Source: an uncultured Oceanospirillaceae bacterium
Lineage (GTDB): Bacteria > Pseudomonadota > Gammaproteobacteria > Pseudomonadales > Balneatricaceae
Assembly (NCBI GenBank): GCA_937138495.1
Contig: CAKZPE010000002.1
Span: 1-55,838 of the forward strand
Direction: 5' to 3'
DNA length: 55,838 bases
Part shown: positions 16,829-25,458 of the stretch, one piece after another
Numbering within the stretch: position 1 is the first letter of the stretch
How the letters are laid out: each line of letters starts with the position of its first letter
Position numbers and translations under genes: made by a program
Notes under the pieces: generated by a model
Seen by the model: the letters and a program-made list of their open reading frames with translations, nothing else
The model's database searches: none
Told to the model about the DNA's origin: nothing

Positions 16829-17971
16829 TTAGCTGGCTGCGAGTGTTTTTTTAGGGTCAAAGAATGGCTTTTCAACGATTCTCGCCGTTGCTTTGCCAGC
16901 AGGCATGATGACTTCAAATTCAGTGCCGGTTACGGCCAGATCAGCCCTCACCATTGCCAGTGCAATATTTTCTTCCAGACGGGGTGAAAAAATTGCCGAG
17001 GTAACTTCGCCCACTTTTTCCCCGTTATTTTCGAGATCCCAGTAACGGGTATTGGAACCGGTCAGTGCCGGGCAATCGATGACTAATCCCACGTGCCGGC
17101 GCTGAACGCCTTCCTGACGAATTTTCTGTAAGGCAGACTTACCAATGAAATCAAAACCGGCATCCAGATCTATCAGACGGTCCATACCTAATTCATAGGG
17201 ATTTGTCCGGATATTCATATCCGCATGGTAGGACAGCATGCCCCCTTCAATACGGCGAATGCTCGATGTATGGCCAGGCTTAAGGCCGAATGGCTGACCT
17301 GCAGCCATAATCTTCTCCCACAACTCATCGCCTTTTGAGCTGTCACGCAAATACAGCTCATATCCCAGCTCACTGGACCAGCCGGTGCGGGAAACAATCA
17401 GGGGAATGCCATCCAGATCATATTCACGCAGCCAGTAATATTTTAAATCCAGAATACTGTCGCCAAATAACGCCTGCATAACCTTTCCTGACTGTGGCCC
17501 CTGTAGCTGTAATGGCGACACATCAGGCTCACTGATCACAACGTCCAGACCGGAGTTCACCGCAACCCCCTGCGCCCAGAACAACACATCACTGTCGGCA
17601 AGGGAGATCCAGAAATGATTTTCCGCAAGACGTAACAGAATCGGATCGTTGAGGATGCCTCCTTCAGCATTCGTCAGCAGCACATACTTACACTGGCCGA
17701 CCGCACACCGGGTAAGGTCACGGGGGGTCAGTAACTGAACAAATTCAGCGGCATCCGGGCCGGTAATTTCTACCTGACGCTCGACGGCAACGTCACACAA
17801 AATTGCGTGGTTCACCAGATTCCAGAAGTTTTCGACAGGGTTACCGAAATCCCGGGGAATATACATGTGGTTATAGACTGAAAAGTCTTTAGCGCCCCAG
17901 CGTACAGTGGCATCAAAGTAAGGTGATTTACGTATCTGTGTACCAAAACCGAATTCTGTCTGCGTCGTCAC
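16829..17971 (-). CDS. DmdA-like tetrahydrofolate-dependent demethylase (GcvT family)
   Basis: A 380-residue GcvT/DmdA-family protein from a GTG start with AAGGA nine bases upstream. It follows DmdA closely through the N-terminal half: FSVYNHMYIPRDF, RQVEITGPDAAEFVQLLTPR, GGILNDPILLRLAENHFWIS and ADSDVLFWAQGV. The middle has IVSRTGWSSELGYELYL, where true DmdA proteins I remember have a 'GWSKQGG' pattern, and RRIEGGMLSYHADMNIR, where DmdA has 'ERIE.GLLSYG..M'. So it is either a divergent DmdA or a paralogue acting on another S-, N- or O-methyl acid. DmdA moves a methyl group from DMSP to THF, giving methylmercaptopropionate. It is the first gene of a four-gene unit, downstream of an Lrp-type regulator. 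Confidence 0.72.
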   Translation of the reverse strand: MTTQTEFGFGTQIRKSPYFDATVRWGAKDFSVYNHMYIPRDFGNPVENFWNLVNHAILCDVAVERQVEITGPDAAEFVQLLTPRDLTRCAVGQCKYVLLTNAEGGILNDPILLRLAENHFWISLADSDVLFWAQGVAVNSGLDVVISEPDVSPLQLQGPQSGKVMQALFGDSILDLKYYWLREYDLDGIPLIVSRTGWSSELGYELYLRDSSKGDELWEKIMAAGQPFGLKPGHTSSIRRIEGGMLSYHADMNIRTNPYELGMDRLIDLDAGFDFIGKSALQKIRQEGVQRRHVGLVIDCPALTGSNTRYWDLENNGEKVGEVTSAIFSPRLEENIALAMVRADLAVTGTEFEVIMPAGKATARIVEKPFFDPKKTLAAS

Positions 17972-18117
17972 GTTTTCTTATCCTTATAGGTGTGTTCATT
18001 AACCCTGGCAGGCATTTGCCTGTCAGAAGCGATGAAATCAGGATATGACAGAGCCGCTTTTAAGGTGGACTAAAGACGTTTGATGTTAAGTTCGGACAGA
18101 CTTTTATTTTAATTGAT

Positions 18118-18135
18118 TAAGTCCGTTTGGACTTA
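18118..18135. promoter_or_regulatory. Inverted repeat upstream of the dmdA-like operon
   Basis: TAAGTCC (18118-18124) and GGACTTA (18129-18135) form a perfect 7-bp inverted repeat around GTTT, in AT-rich DNA. Related pieces occur closer to the operon: GTTCGGAC at 18090-18097 and GGACTAAAG at 18067-18075. Their position between the Lrp-type regulator gene and the dmdA-like start makes them candidate operators for that regulator. Confidence 0.5.
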
Positions 18136-18229
18136 TAAGGCACAGAATGCACCAGCCCATATGGGAAGGCCGGTTTTAAAGCAATCAGGAAGGCTTGCGT
18201 GCTGAGGCACGGTTGAAACAGAATCAGGG

Positions 18230-18724
18230 TTATTCTGACGGCAGCGGTTGCAGCAGCTTTGATAAGTTAGGCGCGCTTGATTTTACCTGCCGCGTCACGA
18301 TGTAAATGAAATATCGGTCAATGCCTATCTCTGCATTTAGCAACTGTTCGATCAGAGCCTGAAAGTCGGTCAGATTACGGGTAATGACTTTAATCACATA
18401 ATCAGATCCGCCACCGGTTGCATCACATTCAATGATTTCATCGACTTGCTGAATATAGGTTTCGAAGCGATCAAAGTCGGTTTTATGATGGGTCTTCAGG
18501 GAAATAGTGACAACCACCTGTGTAAGGTCTGCAATACGGCTAAGATCAATGTCGGTTCGATAGCCACGAATTAACCCTGCGCTCTTCAGCTTGTTCAGGC
18601 GCACCCAACAAGGTGTTGGCGACAAATTCACCCGCTCTGCCAGTTGAGACTTGCTGGTTTTTCCATGCTGCTGCAGCGCGGAAAGAATGCGTATATCTAT
18701 AATATCTAAAGAATTTTTTTTCAT
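18230..18724 (-). CDS. Lrp/AsnC-family transcriptional regulator
   Basis: A 164-residue protein with the usual Lrp length when started at the ATG at 18722-18724 (MKKNSLDIIDIRILSALQQH), which has AAGAAG upstream. The frame is open 47 codons further up but without family similarity. The helix-turn-helix is TSKSQLAERVNLSPTPCWVR, and the C-terminal RAM ligand-binding domain follows with ECDATGGGSDYVIKVIT and IDRYFIYIVTRQVK. It lies just upstream of, and in line with, the dmdA-like operon, separated by a 258-bp region with an inverted repeat. Lrp-family proteins usually sense amino acids or related acids. In Ruegeria the dmdA gene is under the GntR-type DmdR, so control by an Lrp protein would be different. 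Confidence 0.88.
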   Translation of the reverse strand: MKKNSLDIIDIRILSALQQHGKTSKSQLAERVNLSPTPCWVRLNKLKSAGLIRGYRTDIDLSRIADLTQVVVTISLKTHHKTDFDRFETYIQQVDEIIECDATGGGSDYVIKVITRNLTDFQALIEQLLNAEIGIDRYFIYIVTRQVKSSAPNLSKLLQPLPSE

Positions 18725-18994
18725 GTTAGTGCTTCTTAAGAGATCGCATGAATATAAACAAGCCGGTGCAGAGATATTAACTTTATTCTGAAACCGAGCG
18801 GATAATGGCATGTCCGTACAAGGATGGAAACAGTTTTCCGTGCACAGGCTCAGCGGCTGTATCATTCTGACTGTAAACGGAAATTGTCCGGCCGACCGAA
18901 GGCTTACGAGCCACCCGCACTGAGACGTAAGCGGCTACCTATATTGTGCCTCCCCTCTGTCACACATGGATAGAGCCATTACAAACTGCCGCTG

Positions 18995-19031
18995 TTAGCT
19001 TTTACCTATAAGCCCAATAGGCTCTATTTAT
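18995..19031 (+). promoter_or_regulatory. OxyR-like binding site 1
   Basis: Four tetranucleotides lie at exact 11-base steps: TTAG (18995), CTAT (19006), ATAG (19017) and TTAT (19028). This matches the OxyR consensus ATAG-N7-CTAT-N7-ATAG-N7-CTAT at 14 of 16 defined positions. It lies 131 bp upstream of the ahpC start, a usual place for activation. Confidence 0.65.
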
Positions 19032-19043
19032 CAATAACTTACG

Positions 19044-19080
19044 ATAACAAAAATCTATAGAAACCTTAAAAACTATCAAT
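19044..19080 (+). promoter_or_regulatory. OxyR-like binding site 2
   Basis: ATAA (19044), CTAT (19055), TTAA (19066) and CAAT (19077) lie at 11-base steps and match the OxyR consensus at 12 of 16 positions. It is weaker than site 1 and may be a chance match in AT-rich DNA, or may overlap the ahpC promoter as a secondary site. Confidence 0.35.
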
Positions 19081-19161
19081 TATAAAAAATTAATTTAATT
19101 TCTTAATATCTCTCCAGCGTTACGAAACAGCTAATCAATTGCACACTTAAGGAGAGTATTC

Positions 19162-19731
19162 ATGTCCCACTCGCTGATTAACACAGAAGTAAAACCTTTT
19201 CAGGCAACTGCCTTCCACGATGGCCAGTTTATTTCGGTATCCGATGCCGACCTTAAAGGCAAATGGTCTGTGGTTTTCTTCTACCCTGCTGACTTCACAT
19301 TTGTATGCCCAACGGAACTGGAAGACTTAGCTGACCACTACGCAGAGCTGCAGAACATTGGGGTTGAAGTGTACTCAGTATCCACCGATACGCACTTCAC
19401 GCATAAAGCCTGGCACGACACCTCAGACAGCATCCGTAAGATCAACTATCCGATGATCGGCGATCCGACCGGCACCGTTACCCGTAATTTCGGCGTCATG
19501 ATCGAAGAAGACGGTCTGGCAGAGCGCGGTACCTTTGTTATCAACCCGGAAGGCAAGATTCAGATCATTGAAATTAACGCCGGCGCCATTGGCCGGGATG
19601 CATCTGAGCTGCTCCGCAAGATCAAAGCGGCTCAGTACATCGCGGCTCACCCGGGTGAAGTATGCCCGGCTAAATGGAAAGAAGGCGAAGCCACACTGGC
19701 ACCTTCTCTGGATCTGGTTGGCAAAATCTGA
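19162..19731 (+). CDS. ahpC: Alkyl hydroperoxide reductase subunit C (peroxiredoxin)
   Basis: A 189-residue typical 2-Cys peroxiredoxin that reduces hydrogen peroxide, organic peroxides and peroxynitrite. The peroxidatic cysteine is Cys49 in [19 protein letters not shown] and the resolving cysteine is Cys168 in [13 protein letters not shown]. The length and ending match the AhpC1/E group. AAGGAGAG precedes the ATG. It is followed after 77 bp by ahpF, its dedicated reductase, and preceded by OxyR-like sites, so induction by peroxide is expected. Confidence 0.96.
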   Translation: MSHSLINTEVKPFQATAFHDGQFISVSDADLKGKWSVVFFYPADFTFVCPTELEDLADHYAELQNIGVEVYSVSTDTHFTHKAWHDTSDSIRKINYPMIGDPTGTVTRNFGVMIEEDGLAERGTFVINPEGKIQIIEINAGAIGRDASELLRKIKAAQYIAAHPGEVCPAKWKEGEATLAPSLDLVGKI

Positions 19732-19748
19732 TCCGCACCCTCTGTCTG

Positions 19749-19772
19749 CAGCGCCGCCAGCCGGCGGCGCTG
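19749..19772 (+). terminator. Hairpin between ahpC and ahpF (likely attenuator)
   Basis: CAGCGCCGCC (19749-19758) pairs perfectly with GGCGGCGCTG (19763-19772) across a four-base loop. Only two T residues follow. A strong hairpin here would let part of the transcripts stop or would protect the ahpC end, giving more AhpC than AhpF, as is common for these pairs. Confidence 0.6.
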
Positions 19773-19808
19773 TTCGACTAAGCAGCCAGACCCGAAAAGG
19801 AATCACAC

Positions 19809-21395
19809 ATGTTAGACGCAAACCTTAAATCACAGCTAAACACATACCTGCAGAACATCGTGCGTCCCATTGAGCTTATTGTTGCGACGGATGCGGACCC
19901 GGCACTCCAGGCTAAATCCCGGGAACTGCTCACACTGGCGACTGAAATCAGCAGCCTGTCTGACCAGATACACCTTCGGGAAGACAACAATCAGCCGCGC
20001 TCACCCAGCCTCAGCATTGCACAGGCCGGTGAAACGCCCCGCATTACATTTGCCGGCGTCCCCCTGGGCCATGAATTTAACTCACTGGTGCTTGCCCTGC
20101 TCTATGTGGGCGGTCATCCACCCAAAACAGATGAAAGCCTGGCTGAGCAGATCCGTAATTTACCGGGCGAGCGGACATTCGAGACCTACGTATCACTGTC
20201 ATGCCAGAGCTGCCCGGAAACCGTGCAGGCACTGAACCTGATGGCGCTGCTCAACCCGAATATCACACATACCATGATCGATGGCGCCCTTTTTCAGCAG
20301 GAAGTGGAAAAGAACAACATTATGGCAGTGCCCAGTGTGTACATGAACGGCACACTCTTCGGTCAGGGCCGGATGACCGCGCAGGAAATCGTCGATCAGC
20401 TGGATGATGCCGCAACAGAAAGACAGGCCGAAGCCCTGAATGCCAAAGACCCCTATGACGTACTGATCGTGGGCGGCGGCCCGGCTGGCGCGTCTGCCGC
20501 AATCTATGCAGCCCGCAAAGGCATTCGCACCGGCATTGTTGCTGACCGCTTTGGTGGCCAGGTATCCGATACACTGGCAATCGAAAACTTCATTTCTGTC
20601 AGTGAAACGGAAGGCCCCAAGCTGGTCGCAAATCTGGAAGCACATGTAAAAGATTACGATGTCGATATCATGACCGGACAACTTGCCAGCAGCCTGAAGC
20701 AGACCGGCAACGGGATCAGCGTTGAACTGAAAAACGGTGCCAGCCTGCAAAGCAAGGCAGTGATCATCTCCACCGGCGCCCGCTGGAGAGAAATGAATGT
20801 TCCCGGTGAGCAGGCATACCGTGGTAAGGGAGTTGCTTACTGCCCTCACTGTGACGGCCCGCTGTTCAAAGGTAAAAAAGTCGCGGTTATCGGCGGCGGA
20901 AACTCCGGCATTGAAGCGGCGATTGACCTTGCCGGCATCGTTGAACACGTCACAGTACTCGAGTTTGCAGATACCCTGCGGGCAGATGACATACTCCAGC
21001 GTAAGGCACGCTCGATGGGCAATGTCGAGATCATCAGCAGCGCGATGACCACGGAAGTGCTGGGTGATGGCAACCGCGTGACCGGCCTTACCTATGAAGA
21101 CCGCACCAGTGGCCAGCAACAACAGCTGAATGTTGCCGGTATCTTTGTACAGATTGGCCTGATGCCAAACACCGAATGGCTGGGCGACAGTGTCGCGCTG
21201 ACCGACCGGGGGGAAATCAGTGTCGACGGCCGCGGCCAGACATCAGTCCCCGGTGTGTTTGCCGCCGGCGATGTCACCGACTCTGCCTACAAGCAGATCA
21301 TCATTGCGATGGGCTCCGGTGCAACCGCGTCACTGTGTGCGTTTGACCATCTGATCCGCAGCAGTGCGGACACCCCGCTGGAAGCCGTTGCCTGA
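19809..21395 (+). CDS. ahpF: Alkyl hydroperoxide reductase subunit F
   Basis: A 528-residue flavoprotein that passes electrons from NADH to AhpC. The N-terminal double-thioredoxin domain holds Cys132/Cys135 in [11 protein letters not shown]. The FAD fold starts near residue 217 ([20 protein letters not shown]). The thioredoxin-reductase-like disulfide is Cys345/Cys348 in [18 protein letters not shown], followed by the NAD fold [17 protein letters not shown] and the ending [11 protein letters not shown]. The cysteine positions agree with E. coli AhpF. AAAAGGAA precedes the ATG. It is co-transcribed with ahpC. Confidence 0.96.
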   Translation: MLDANLKSQLNTYLQNIVRPIELIVATDADPALQAKSRELLTLATEISSLSDQIHLREDNNQPRSPSLSIAQAGETPRITFAGVPLGHEFNSLVLALLYVGGHPPKTDESLAEQIRNLPGERTFETYVSLSCQSCPETVQALNLMALLNPNITHTMIDGALFQQEVEKNNIMAVPSVYMNGTLFGQGRMTAQEIVDQLDDAATERQAEALNAKDPYDVLIVGGGPAGASAAIYAARKGIRTGIVADRFGGQVSDTLAIENFISVSETEGPKLVANLEAHVKDYDVDIMTGQLASSLKQTGNGISVELKNGASLQSKAVIISTGARWREMNVPGEQAYRGKGVAYCPHCDGPLFKGKKVAVIGGGNSGIEAAIDLAGIVEHVTVLEFADTLRADDILQRKARSMGNVEIISSAMTTEVLGDGNRVTGLTYEDRTSGQQQQLNVAGIFVQIGLMPNTEWLGDSVALTDRGEISVDGRGQTSVPGVFAAGDVTDSAYKQIIIAMGSGATASLCAFDHLIRSSADTPLEAVA

Positions 21396-21595
21396 CCGTC
21401 ACGGATACTGAAACGCTTTTCTCCTGCTCACGGGTTACCACGGCCATGGGCCTGTGGGTGGGAGACCTTACCTGACGTACCGGCTCGTCAGAAGCCCGCC
21501 TTACTCAACCGTCACCTATACTCCACCCCTAACACAGGAACTGCGGCTCACAACGCCGGTCATATTCTTAATGCCTGTCGGATAAGGAACCTCTC

Positions 21596-22813
21596 ATGCC
21601 CGCTCAACGCCAGAAAGTCACCTTCAACAGCAACGGCCATCAACTTGCCGGATTACTGGAAATACCCGAAGTAAACTCCCGGGGCTGCGCCCTCTTTGCC
21701 CACTGTTTTACCTGTGGCAAGAACGTACTTGCCGCGACGCGGATCTCCCAGAGCCTGGTTGCGCTGGGTTTTTCAGTGCTGCGCTTTGATTTCACCGGCC
21801 TGGGCGGCAGTGATGGCGACTTCTCCAACACCAATTTTTCCTCCAATGTAAACGACCTTGTTGCCGCCGCAGATTACCTGCGTGAAAACCACCAGGCACC
21901 GGCGTTACTGATTGGACACAGCCTTGGTGGCCGTGCGGTCCTTTCAGCAGCCAGCCGGATACCGGAAGTGGCTGCCGTCGCAACCATCGGCGCACCGGCA
22001 GATGCTGCCCATGTTGAAAAACAGTTTTCCGCCCATGTTGAAGAGATTGATATTCAGGGCAAAGCCGATGTCAGCCTCGGCGGCCGGCACTTTACCATTG
22101 AGAAGCAGTTCCTGGATGACATCCGTAATGCCAGTGATGACATTGAGCAACTGCGGGTACCGCTACTGGTCATGCACTCACCACTGGATACAACCGTTTC
22201 CATACAGCAGGCTGAACACATCTACCGCCGGGCCAAACACCCGAAAAGCTTTATCAGCCTGGATAATGCTGACCACCTGTTAACGAACAAAGCCGATGCC
22301 GCCTATGCCGCGGCGCTTATCAGTAGCTGGTCCGAAAAATATCTGGATTCAGCGCCAGCACCACAGACCCCCGCTGAGGCAATAAACAAAGGCGAAGTGC
22401 TGATTCGTGAAGGCAACAAACAGTTCCTGCGGGTGGTTCACACCGATCATCACCAGTGGCTCAGTGACGAACCGACCAGCGTCGGCGGAGGTAATGCTGG
22501 CCCTGATCCTTATGAACAATTATTATCGGCCCTTGGCAGTTGCACGTCGATGACAATACGCATGTACGCCAACCGTAAAAATCTGCCGCTGGACGCCGTA
22601 AACGTCAGCCTTAAACACTACCGCCAGCATTGCAGCGACTGCCAGGCAGCAGATGAAAATAATCCGCGTATTGATGTCATCGAACGTCTGATCGACCTGC
22701 AGGGTGACCTGACCCCGGAGCAGCGTCAGCGATTACTTGAAATTGCTGATAAATGCCCGGTTCACCGAACCCTTGAAGGCCCGATTCGCATAACATCTGC
22801 ACTCGTGGAATGA
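21596..22813 (+). CDS. Alpha/beta hydrolase fused to an OsmC-type domain
   Basis: A 405-residue fusion. Residues 1-250 are an alpha/beta hydrolase with oxyanion region [12 protein letters not shown], the nucleophile Ser in [13 protein letters not shown], and a late Asp and His ([18 protein letters not shown]). Residues 265-405 are an OsmC-like domain with its two reactive cysteines in [14 protein letters not shown] and [15 protein letters not shown]. OsmC domains reduce organic peroxides with thiols, so the two parts may together hydrolyse and reduce a lipid or ester peroxide (inference). It follows ahpF by 200 bp in the same direction, in a peroxide-defence setting. AAGGAA precedes the ATG. 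Confidence 0.88.
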   Translation: MPAQRQKVTFNSNGHQLAGLLEIPEVNSRGCALFAHCFTCGKNVLAATRISQSLVALGFSVLRFDFTGLGGSDGDFSNTNFSSNVNDLVAAADYLRENHQAPALLIGHSLGGRAVLSAASRIPEVAAVATIGAPADAAHVEKQFSAHVEEIDIQGKADVSLGGRHFTIEKQFLDDIRNASDDIEQLRVPLLVMHSPLDTTVSIQQAEHIYRRAKHPKSFISLDNADHLLTNKADAAYAAALISSWSEKYLDSAPAPQTPAEAINKGEVLIREGNKQFLRVVHTDHHQWLSDEPTSVGGGNAGPDPYEQLLSALGSCTSMTIRMYANRKNLPLDAVNVSLKHYRQHCSDCQAADENNPRIDVIERLIDLQGDLTPEQRQRLLEIADKCPVHRTLEGPIRITSALVE

Positions 22814-22867
22814 CGGCTCTCAGTGCAGAGCCGCCCGTAACAAGACCTAAATAACAGGCTACCCTCT

Positions 22868-24697
22868 GTGCTGAAGTATTTCGAAGGACTGATCGCTCCC
22901 TTTCCCGATCATGGCGACCGGCAACCGCCAGACACGCTGTTTGCTTTTTGCCGCTACTACACCCGCGGAGCTGAACCTCAGCTGCTGCTGATGACACTGC
23001 TCACCGCTTCGCTGGCCATCAGCGAAGTCATTCTGTTCGGCTTTATGGGTGATCTGGTCGACTGGATTTCCAGCAAAACGACCGCAGAAATTCTCGCTGA
23101 ACACGGTACGCATCTTACCCTGATGGCGGTGCTGCTGATGCTGGTATTGCCCCTGCTGGTATTCTTCCACTCGGCCATTATCCATCAGGGAATACTGGGT
23201 AATTACCCGATGGCCATCCGCTGGTCCATGCATCGCTATCTGCTTAAACAGAGCATGGCGTTCTACCAGAATGACTTTGCCGGGCGCATCGCAACCAAGG
23301 TTATGCAAACCTCACTAGCTTTAAGAGAAAGCATTACAAAGGTTCTGGATGTCTTTGTTTATATTGTTGTTTATTTTACATCACTGATGGTTCTGATCGC
23401 CCAGGCAGACCCGTTACTGCTGCTGCCGATGATGGTCTGGCTGGCATTTTATATCGCCATTCAGAAGTATTTTTTGCCCCGGCTTCAGAAGGTTTCAACC
23501 GAGCAGGCGGATGCCCGCTCAATGATGACCGGCGCCGTCGTAGACAGCTACACCAACATTGCCACTGTAAAACTGTTCTCCCATACCGACCGGGAAGAAG
23601 CCTATGCGAAAGACAGCATGCAGGGCTTTCTGATAACCGTGTACCGGCAGATGCGCCTGGTCACCAAACTGAACGTGCTGGTACAGCTTAACAACTACCT
23701 GCTGGTGTTCAGCATCACTGCCCTGTCACTGTATTTATGGAATGACAACGCCATTACCGCCGGTGCAATTGCCATCGCTGTCAGCCTGGCACTGCGCCTT
23801 AACGGCATGTCCCAGTGGATCATGTGGGAAGTCAGTAACCTGTTCGAAAACATCGGTACTGTCGCCGATGGTATGTCCAGCCTGGCACAGCCACAAAGCG
23901 TTCAGGACAAACCTGATGCGCCGGCTCTGGAGGTCAACAGCGGCGAAATCCATTTTAACGACATCAGCTTCAATTACGGCGAAGAGATCCCGCTGATTGA
24001 ATCCCTCGACCTGCGAATCCGCCCCGGTGAAAAGGTCGGTCTCGTAGGCCGTTCAGGTGCAGGTAAATCCACCCTGGTGAATCTGCTGATGCGTTTCTAT
24101 GACCTGGACAAGGGCAAGATCACCATCGATGGCACCGATATTACCCAGGTCAGCCAGGAAAGCCTGCGCAGCCATCTGGGAATGGTGACTCAGGATACAT
24201 CTCTGCTTCACCGCAGCATCCGGGAAAATATCCTGTATGGCCGCCCGGACGCCAGTGAAGCAGACATGCGTGCCGCCACGGTTCAGGCTCAGGCCGACCA
24301 GTTCATCGACACCCTCAGCGATCCGAAAGGCGGCACCGGTTACGACGCCCAGGTAGGTGAACGGGGTGTGAAACTCTCCGGCGGGCAGCGCCAGCGGATT
24401 GCTATCGCCCGGGTATTACTGAAAGACGCCCCTATCCTGCTGCTGGATGAAGCCACCTCCGCGCTGGATTCCGAAGTGGAAGCGGCCATTCAGCAAAACC
24501 TGACACGGCTGATGGAGAACAAAACCGTTATCGCCATCGCCCACCGTTTGTCGACGATCGCCGCGATGGACCGGCTGATCGTGTTGGATAAGGGCCAGAT
24601 CGTCGAAGAAGGCAACCATCAGGCGCTGCTCGCGAAGGGCGGCATTTACGCTCAGCTGTGGGCCCACCAGAGTGGTGATTTTCTCGGAGAAGACTGA
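22868..24697 (+). CDS. ABC exporter, fused permease and ATPase
   Basis: A 609-residue half-transporter from a GTG start. Residues 1-340 hold about six transmembrane helices of the type IV exporter fold (LLMTLLTASLAISEVILFGF and following). Residues 370-600 are the ATPase: Walker A VGRSGAGKSTLVNLLM, Q-loop MVTQDTSLLHRS, signature LSGGQRQRIAIARVLL, Walker B APILLLDEATSALDSE and the switch His in AIAHRLSTIAAMDRL. It would work as a homodimer in the inner membrane. The substrate is unknown; the position 54 bp after the hydrolase-OsmC gene hints at a role in removing oxidised or hydrophobic compounds, which is inference. Confidence 0.9.
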   Translation: MLKYFEGLIAPFPDHGDRQPPDTLFAFCRYYTRGAEPQLLLMTLLTASLAISEVILFGFMGDLVDWISSKTTAEILAEHGTHLTLMAVLLMLVLPLLVFFHSAIIHQGILGNYPMAIRWSMHRYLLKQSMAFYQNDFAGRIATKVMQTSLALRESITKVLDVFVYIVVYFTSLMVLIAQADPLLLLPMMVWLAFYIAIQKYFLPRLQKVSTEQADARSMMTGAVVDSYTNIATVKLFSHTDREEAYAKDSMQGFLITVYRQMRLVTKLNVLVQLNNYLLVFSITALSLYLWNDNAITAGAIAIAVSLALRLNGMSQWIMWEVSNLFENIGTVADGMSSLAQPQSVQDKPDAPALEVNSGEIHFNDISFNYGEEIPLIESLDLRIRPGEKVGLVGRSGAGKSTLVNLLMRFYDLDKGKITIDGTDITQVSQESLRSHLGMVTQDTSLLHRSIRENILYGRPDASEADMRAATVQAQADQFIDTLSDPKGGTGYDAQVGERGVKLSGGQRQRIAIARVLLKDAPILLLDEATSALDSEVEAAIQQNLTRLMENKTVIAIAHRLSTIAAMDRLIVLDKGQIVEEGNHQALLAKGGIYAQLWAHQSGDFLGED

Positions 24698-24712
24698 CTC
24701 CCCCTCTGAAGA

Positions 24713-24739
24713 CTGCCTGCTGAAGCACTCAGCAGGCAG
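24713..24739. terminator. Hairpin between convergent ABC and TetR genes
   Basis: CTGCCTGCTG (24713-24722) pairs perfectly with CAGCAGGCAG (24730-24739) across a seven-base loop, in the 52-bp gap between two convergent genes. There is no T-tract on either side, but the position fits a shared terminator. Confidence 0.5.
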
Positions 24740-24749
24740 CCTGTCCGGA

Positions 24750-25352
24750 TCATATATCTGTACGTTCACCGGCGATTGCCGCCAGCATAAACGCGGTCGC
24801 GTCACGGGCGTGCTCTTCTAACTGAGCATCATCCGGTGACACCATTCCCATCAACACACCGCCCCGTACCGATAACAACATCCCGGTCCACAGACGAATC
24901 ACAATCTCTGCATCTTTTAGCCCCAGACGTTCACTGAAAAACACCTGCAGCTTTGCGGTAGTATCATCCGGACCGACTTCACGGAAACTGGCAGCCATAC
25001 CCGGCGCCTTGCCCGCTTCAGCCACCAGCAGACGAAACGTGGCCAGATGTTCGTCGGTCATATGAAAGCGCACAAACCCCAGGGCAAACTTATGCAATGC
25101 CTGCTCTGTATCCTCATCCTGTAAATGACGGATAAAATCCCGGCCGGTATTGCCACCCATTTCCACCAGCGTCGCACGGAACAGCGCCTCTTTAGACGGA
25201 TAATAACGATACACCGTCTGTTTAGTTACCTGAGCCAGGCTGGCAATTTTATCCATCCCCGCCTGAACAAATCCTTCTGCTAAAAACACCTGTTGCGCCG
25301 CCTGCAAAATCGCCCGGCGCTTTTTCTCTTTATTCTGCTCGATCTTACTCAT
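24750..25352 (-). CDS. TetR-family transcriptional repressor
   Basis: A 200-residue TetR regulator. The DNA-binding part is RRAILQAAQQVFLAEGFV, then MDKIASLAQVTKQTVYRYYP with the typical recognition helix and tyrosines. The C-terminal 130 residues form the ligand and dimer domain. The gene is divergent from an EamA transporter, and the 106-bp space between them carries two related palindromes with the same AATCATAC half-site. The usual reading is a repressor of both its own gene and the transporter, released by a compound the transporter exports. The ligand is unknown. Confidence 0.92.
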   Translation of the reverse strand: MSKIEQNKEKKRRAILQAAQQVFLAEGFVQAGMDKIASLAQVTKQTVYRYYPSKEALFRATLVEMGGNTGRDFIRHLQDEDTEQALHKFALGFVRFHMTDEHLATFRLLVAEAGKAPGMAASFREVGPDDTTAKLQVFFSERLGLKDAEIVIRLWTGMLLSVRGGVLMGMVSPDDAQLEEHARDATAFMLAAIAGERTDI

Positions 25353-25370
25353 GAGAGTGCCTTAAAAATA

Positions 25371-25392
25371 AATCATACCGAATAGTATGATT
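25371..25392. promoter_or_regulatory. TetR operator 1
   Basis: AATCATAC (25371-25378) and GTATGATT (25385-25392) form a perfect inverted repeat with a six-base spacer, 18 bp upstream of the tetR start codon. It shares its half-site with operator 2 and would cover the tetR promoter. Confidence 0.8.
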
Positions 25393-25395
25393 ATA

Positions 25396-25401
25396 TTGAC
25401 A
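25396..25401 (+). promoter_or_regulatory. -35 element of the EamA transporter promoter
   Basis: A consensus TTGACA lies between the two operators. The matching -10 would fall at about 25419-25427, inside operator 2, so repressor bound there would block RNA polymerase. The -10 itself is not close to consensus. Confidence 0.5.
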
Positions 25402-25413
25402 ACACTGCAAACA

Positions 25414-25445
25414 TAATAAATCATACTTGCAAGTATGATTTATTA
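25414..25445. promoter_or_regulatory. TetR operator 2, 32-bp perfect palindrome
   Basis: TAATAAATCATACTTG (25414-25429) is followed directly by its exact reverse complement (25430-25445), ending 13 bp before the transporter start codon. The inner part carries the same AATCATAC/GTATGATT half-sites as operator 1, but with six central bases TTGCAA. A perfect 32-bp palindrome is very unlikely by chance. Confidence 0.85.
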
Positions 25446-25458
25446 ACCGGAGACCATT

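Larger units (their letters stand above)
18725..19161. other. Divergent region between lrp-type gene and ahpC
   Basis: This 437-bp region contains two OxyR-like sites (annotated separately) and an AT-rich stretch at 19070-19110 directly before ahpC. A promoter for the Lrp-type gene presumably lies near 18740-18850. I see no additional gene in it. Confidence 0.5.

Noticed and set aside
16829..17971. Calling this gene gcvT of the glycine cleavage system
   Set aside because: No gcvH or gcvP is near, and the N-terminal half follows DmdA more closely than GcvT as far as I can judge.
20199..21122. A 307-codon open frame on the strand opposite ahpF
   Set aside because: It lies wholly inside a gene with strong family motifs and reads as its antisense shadow, with no protein-like motif or ribosome site.
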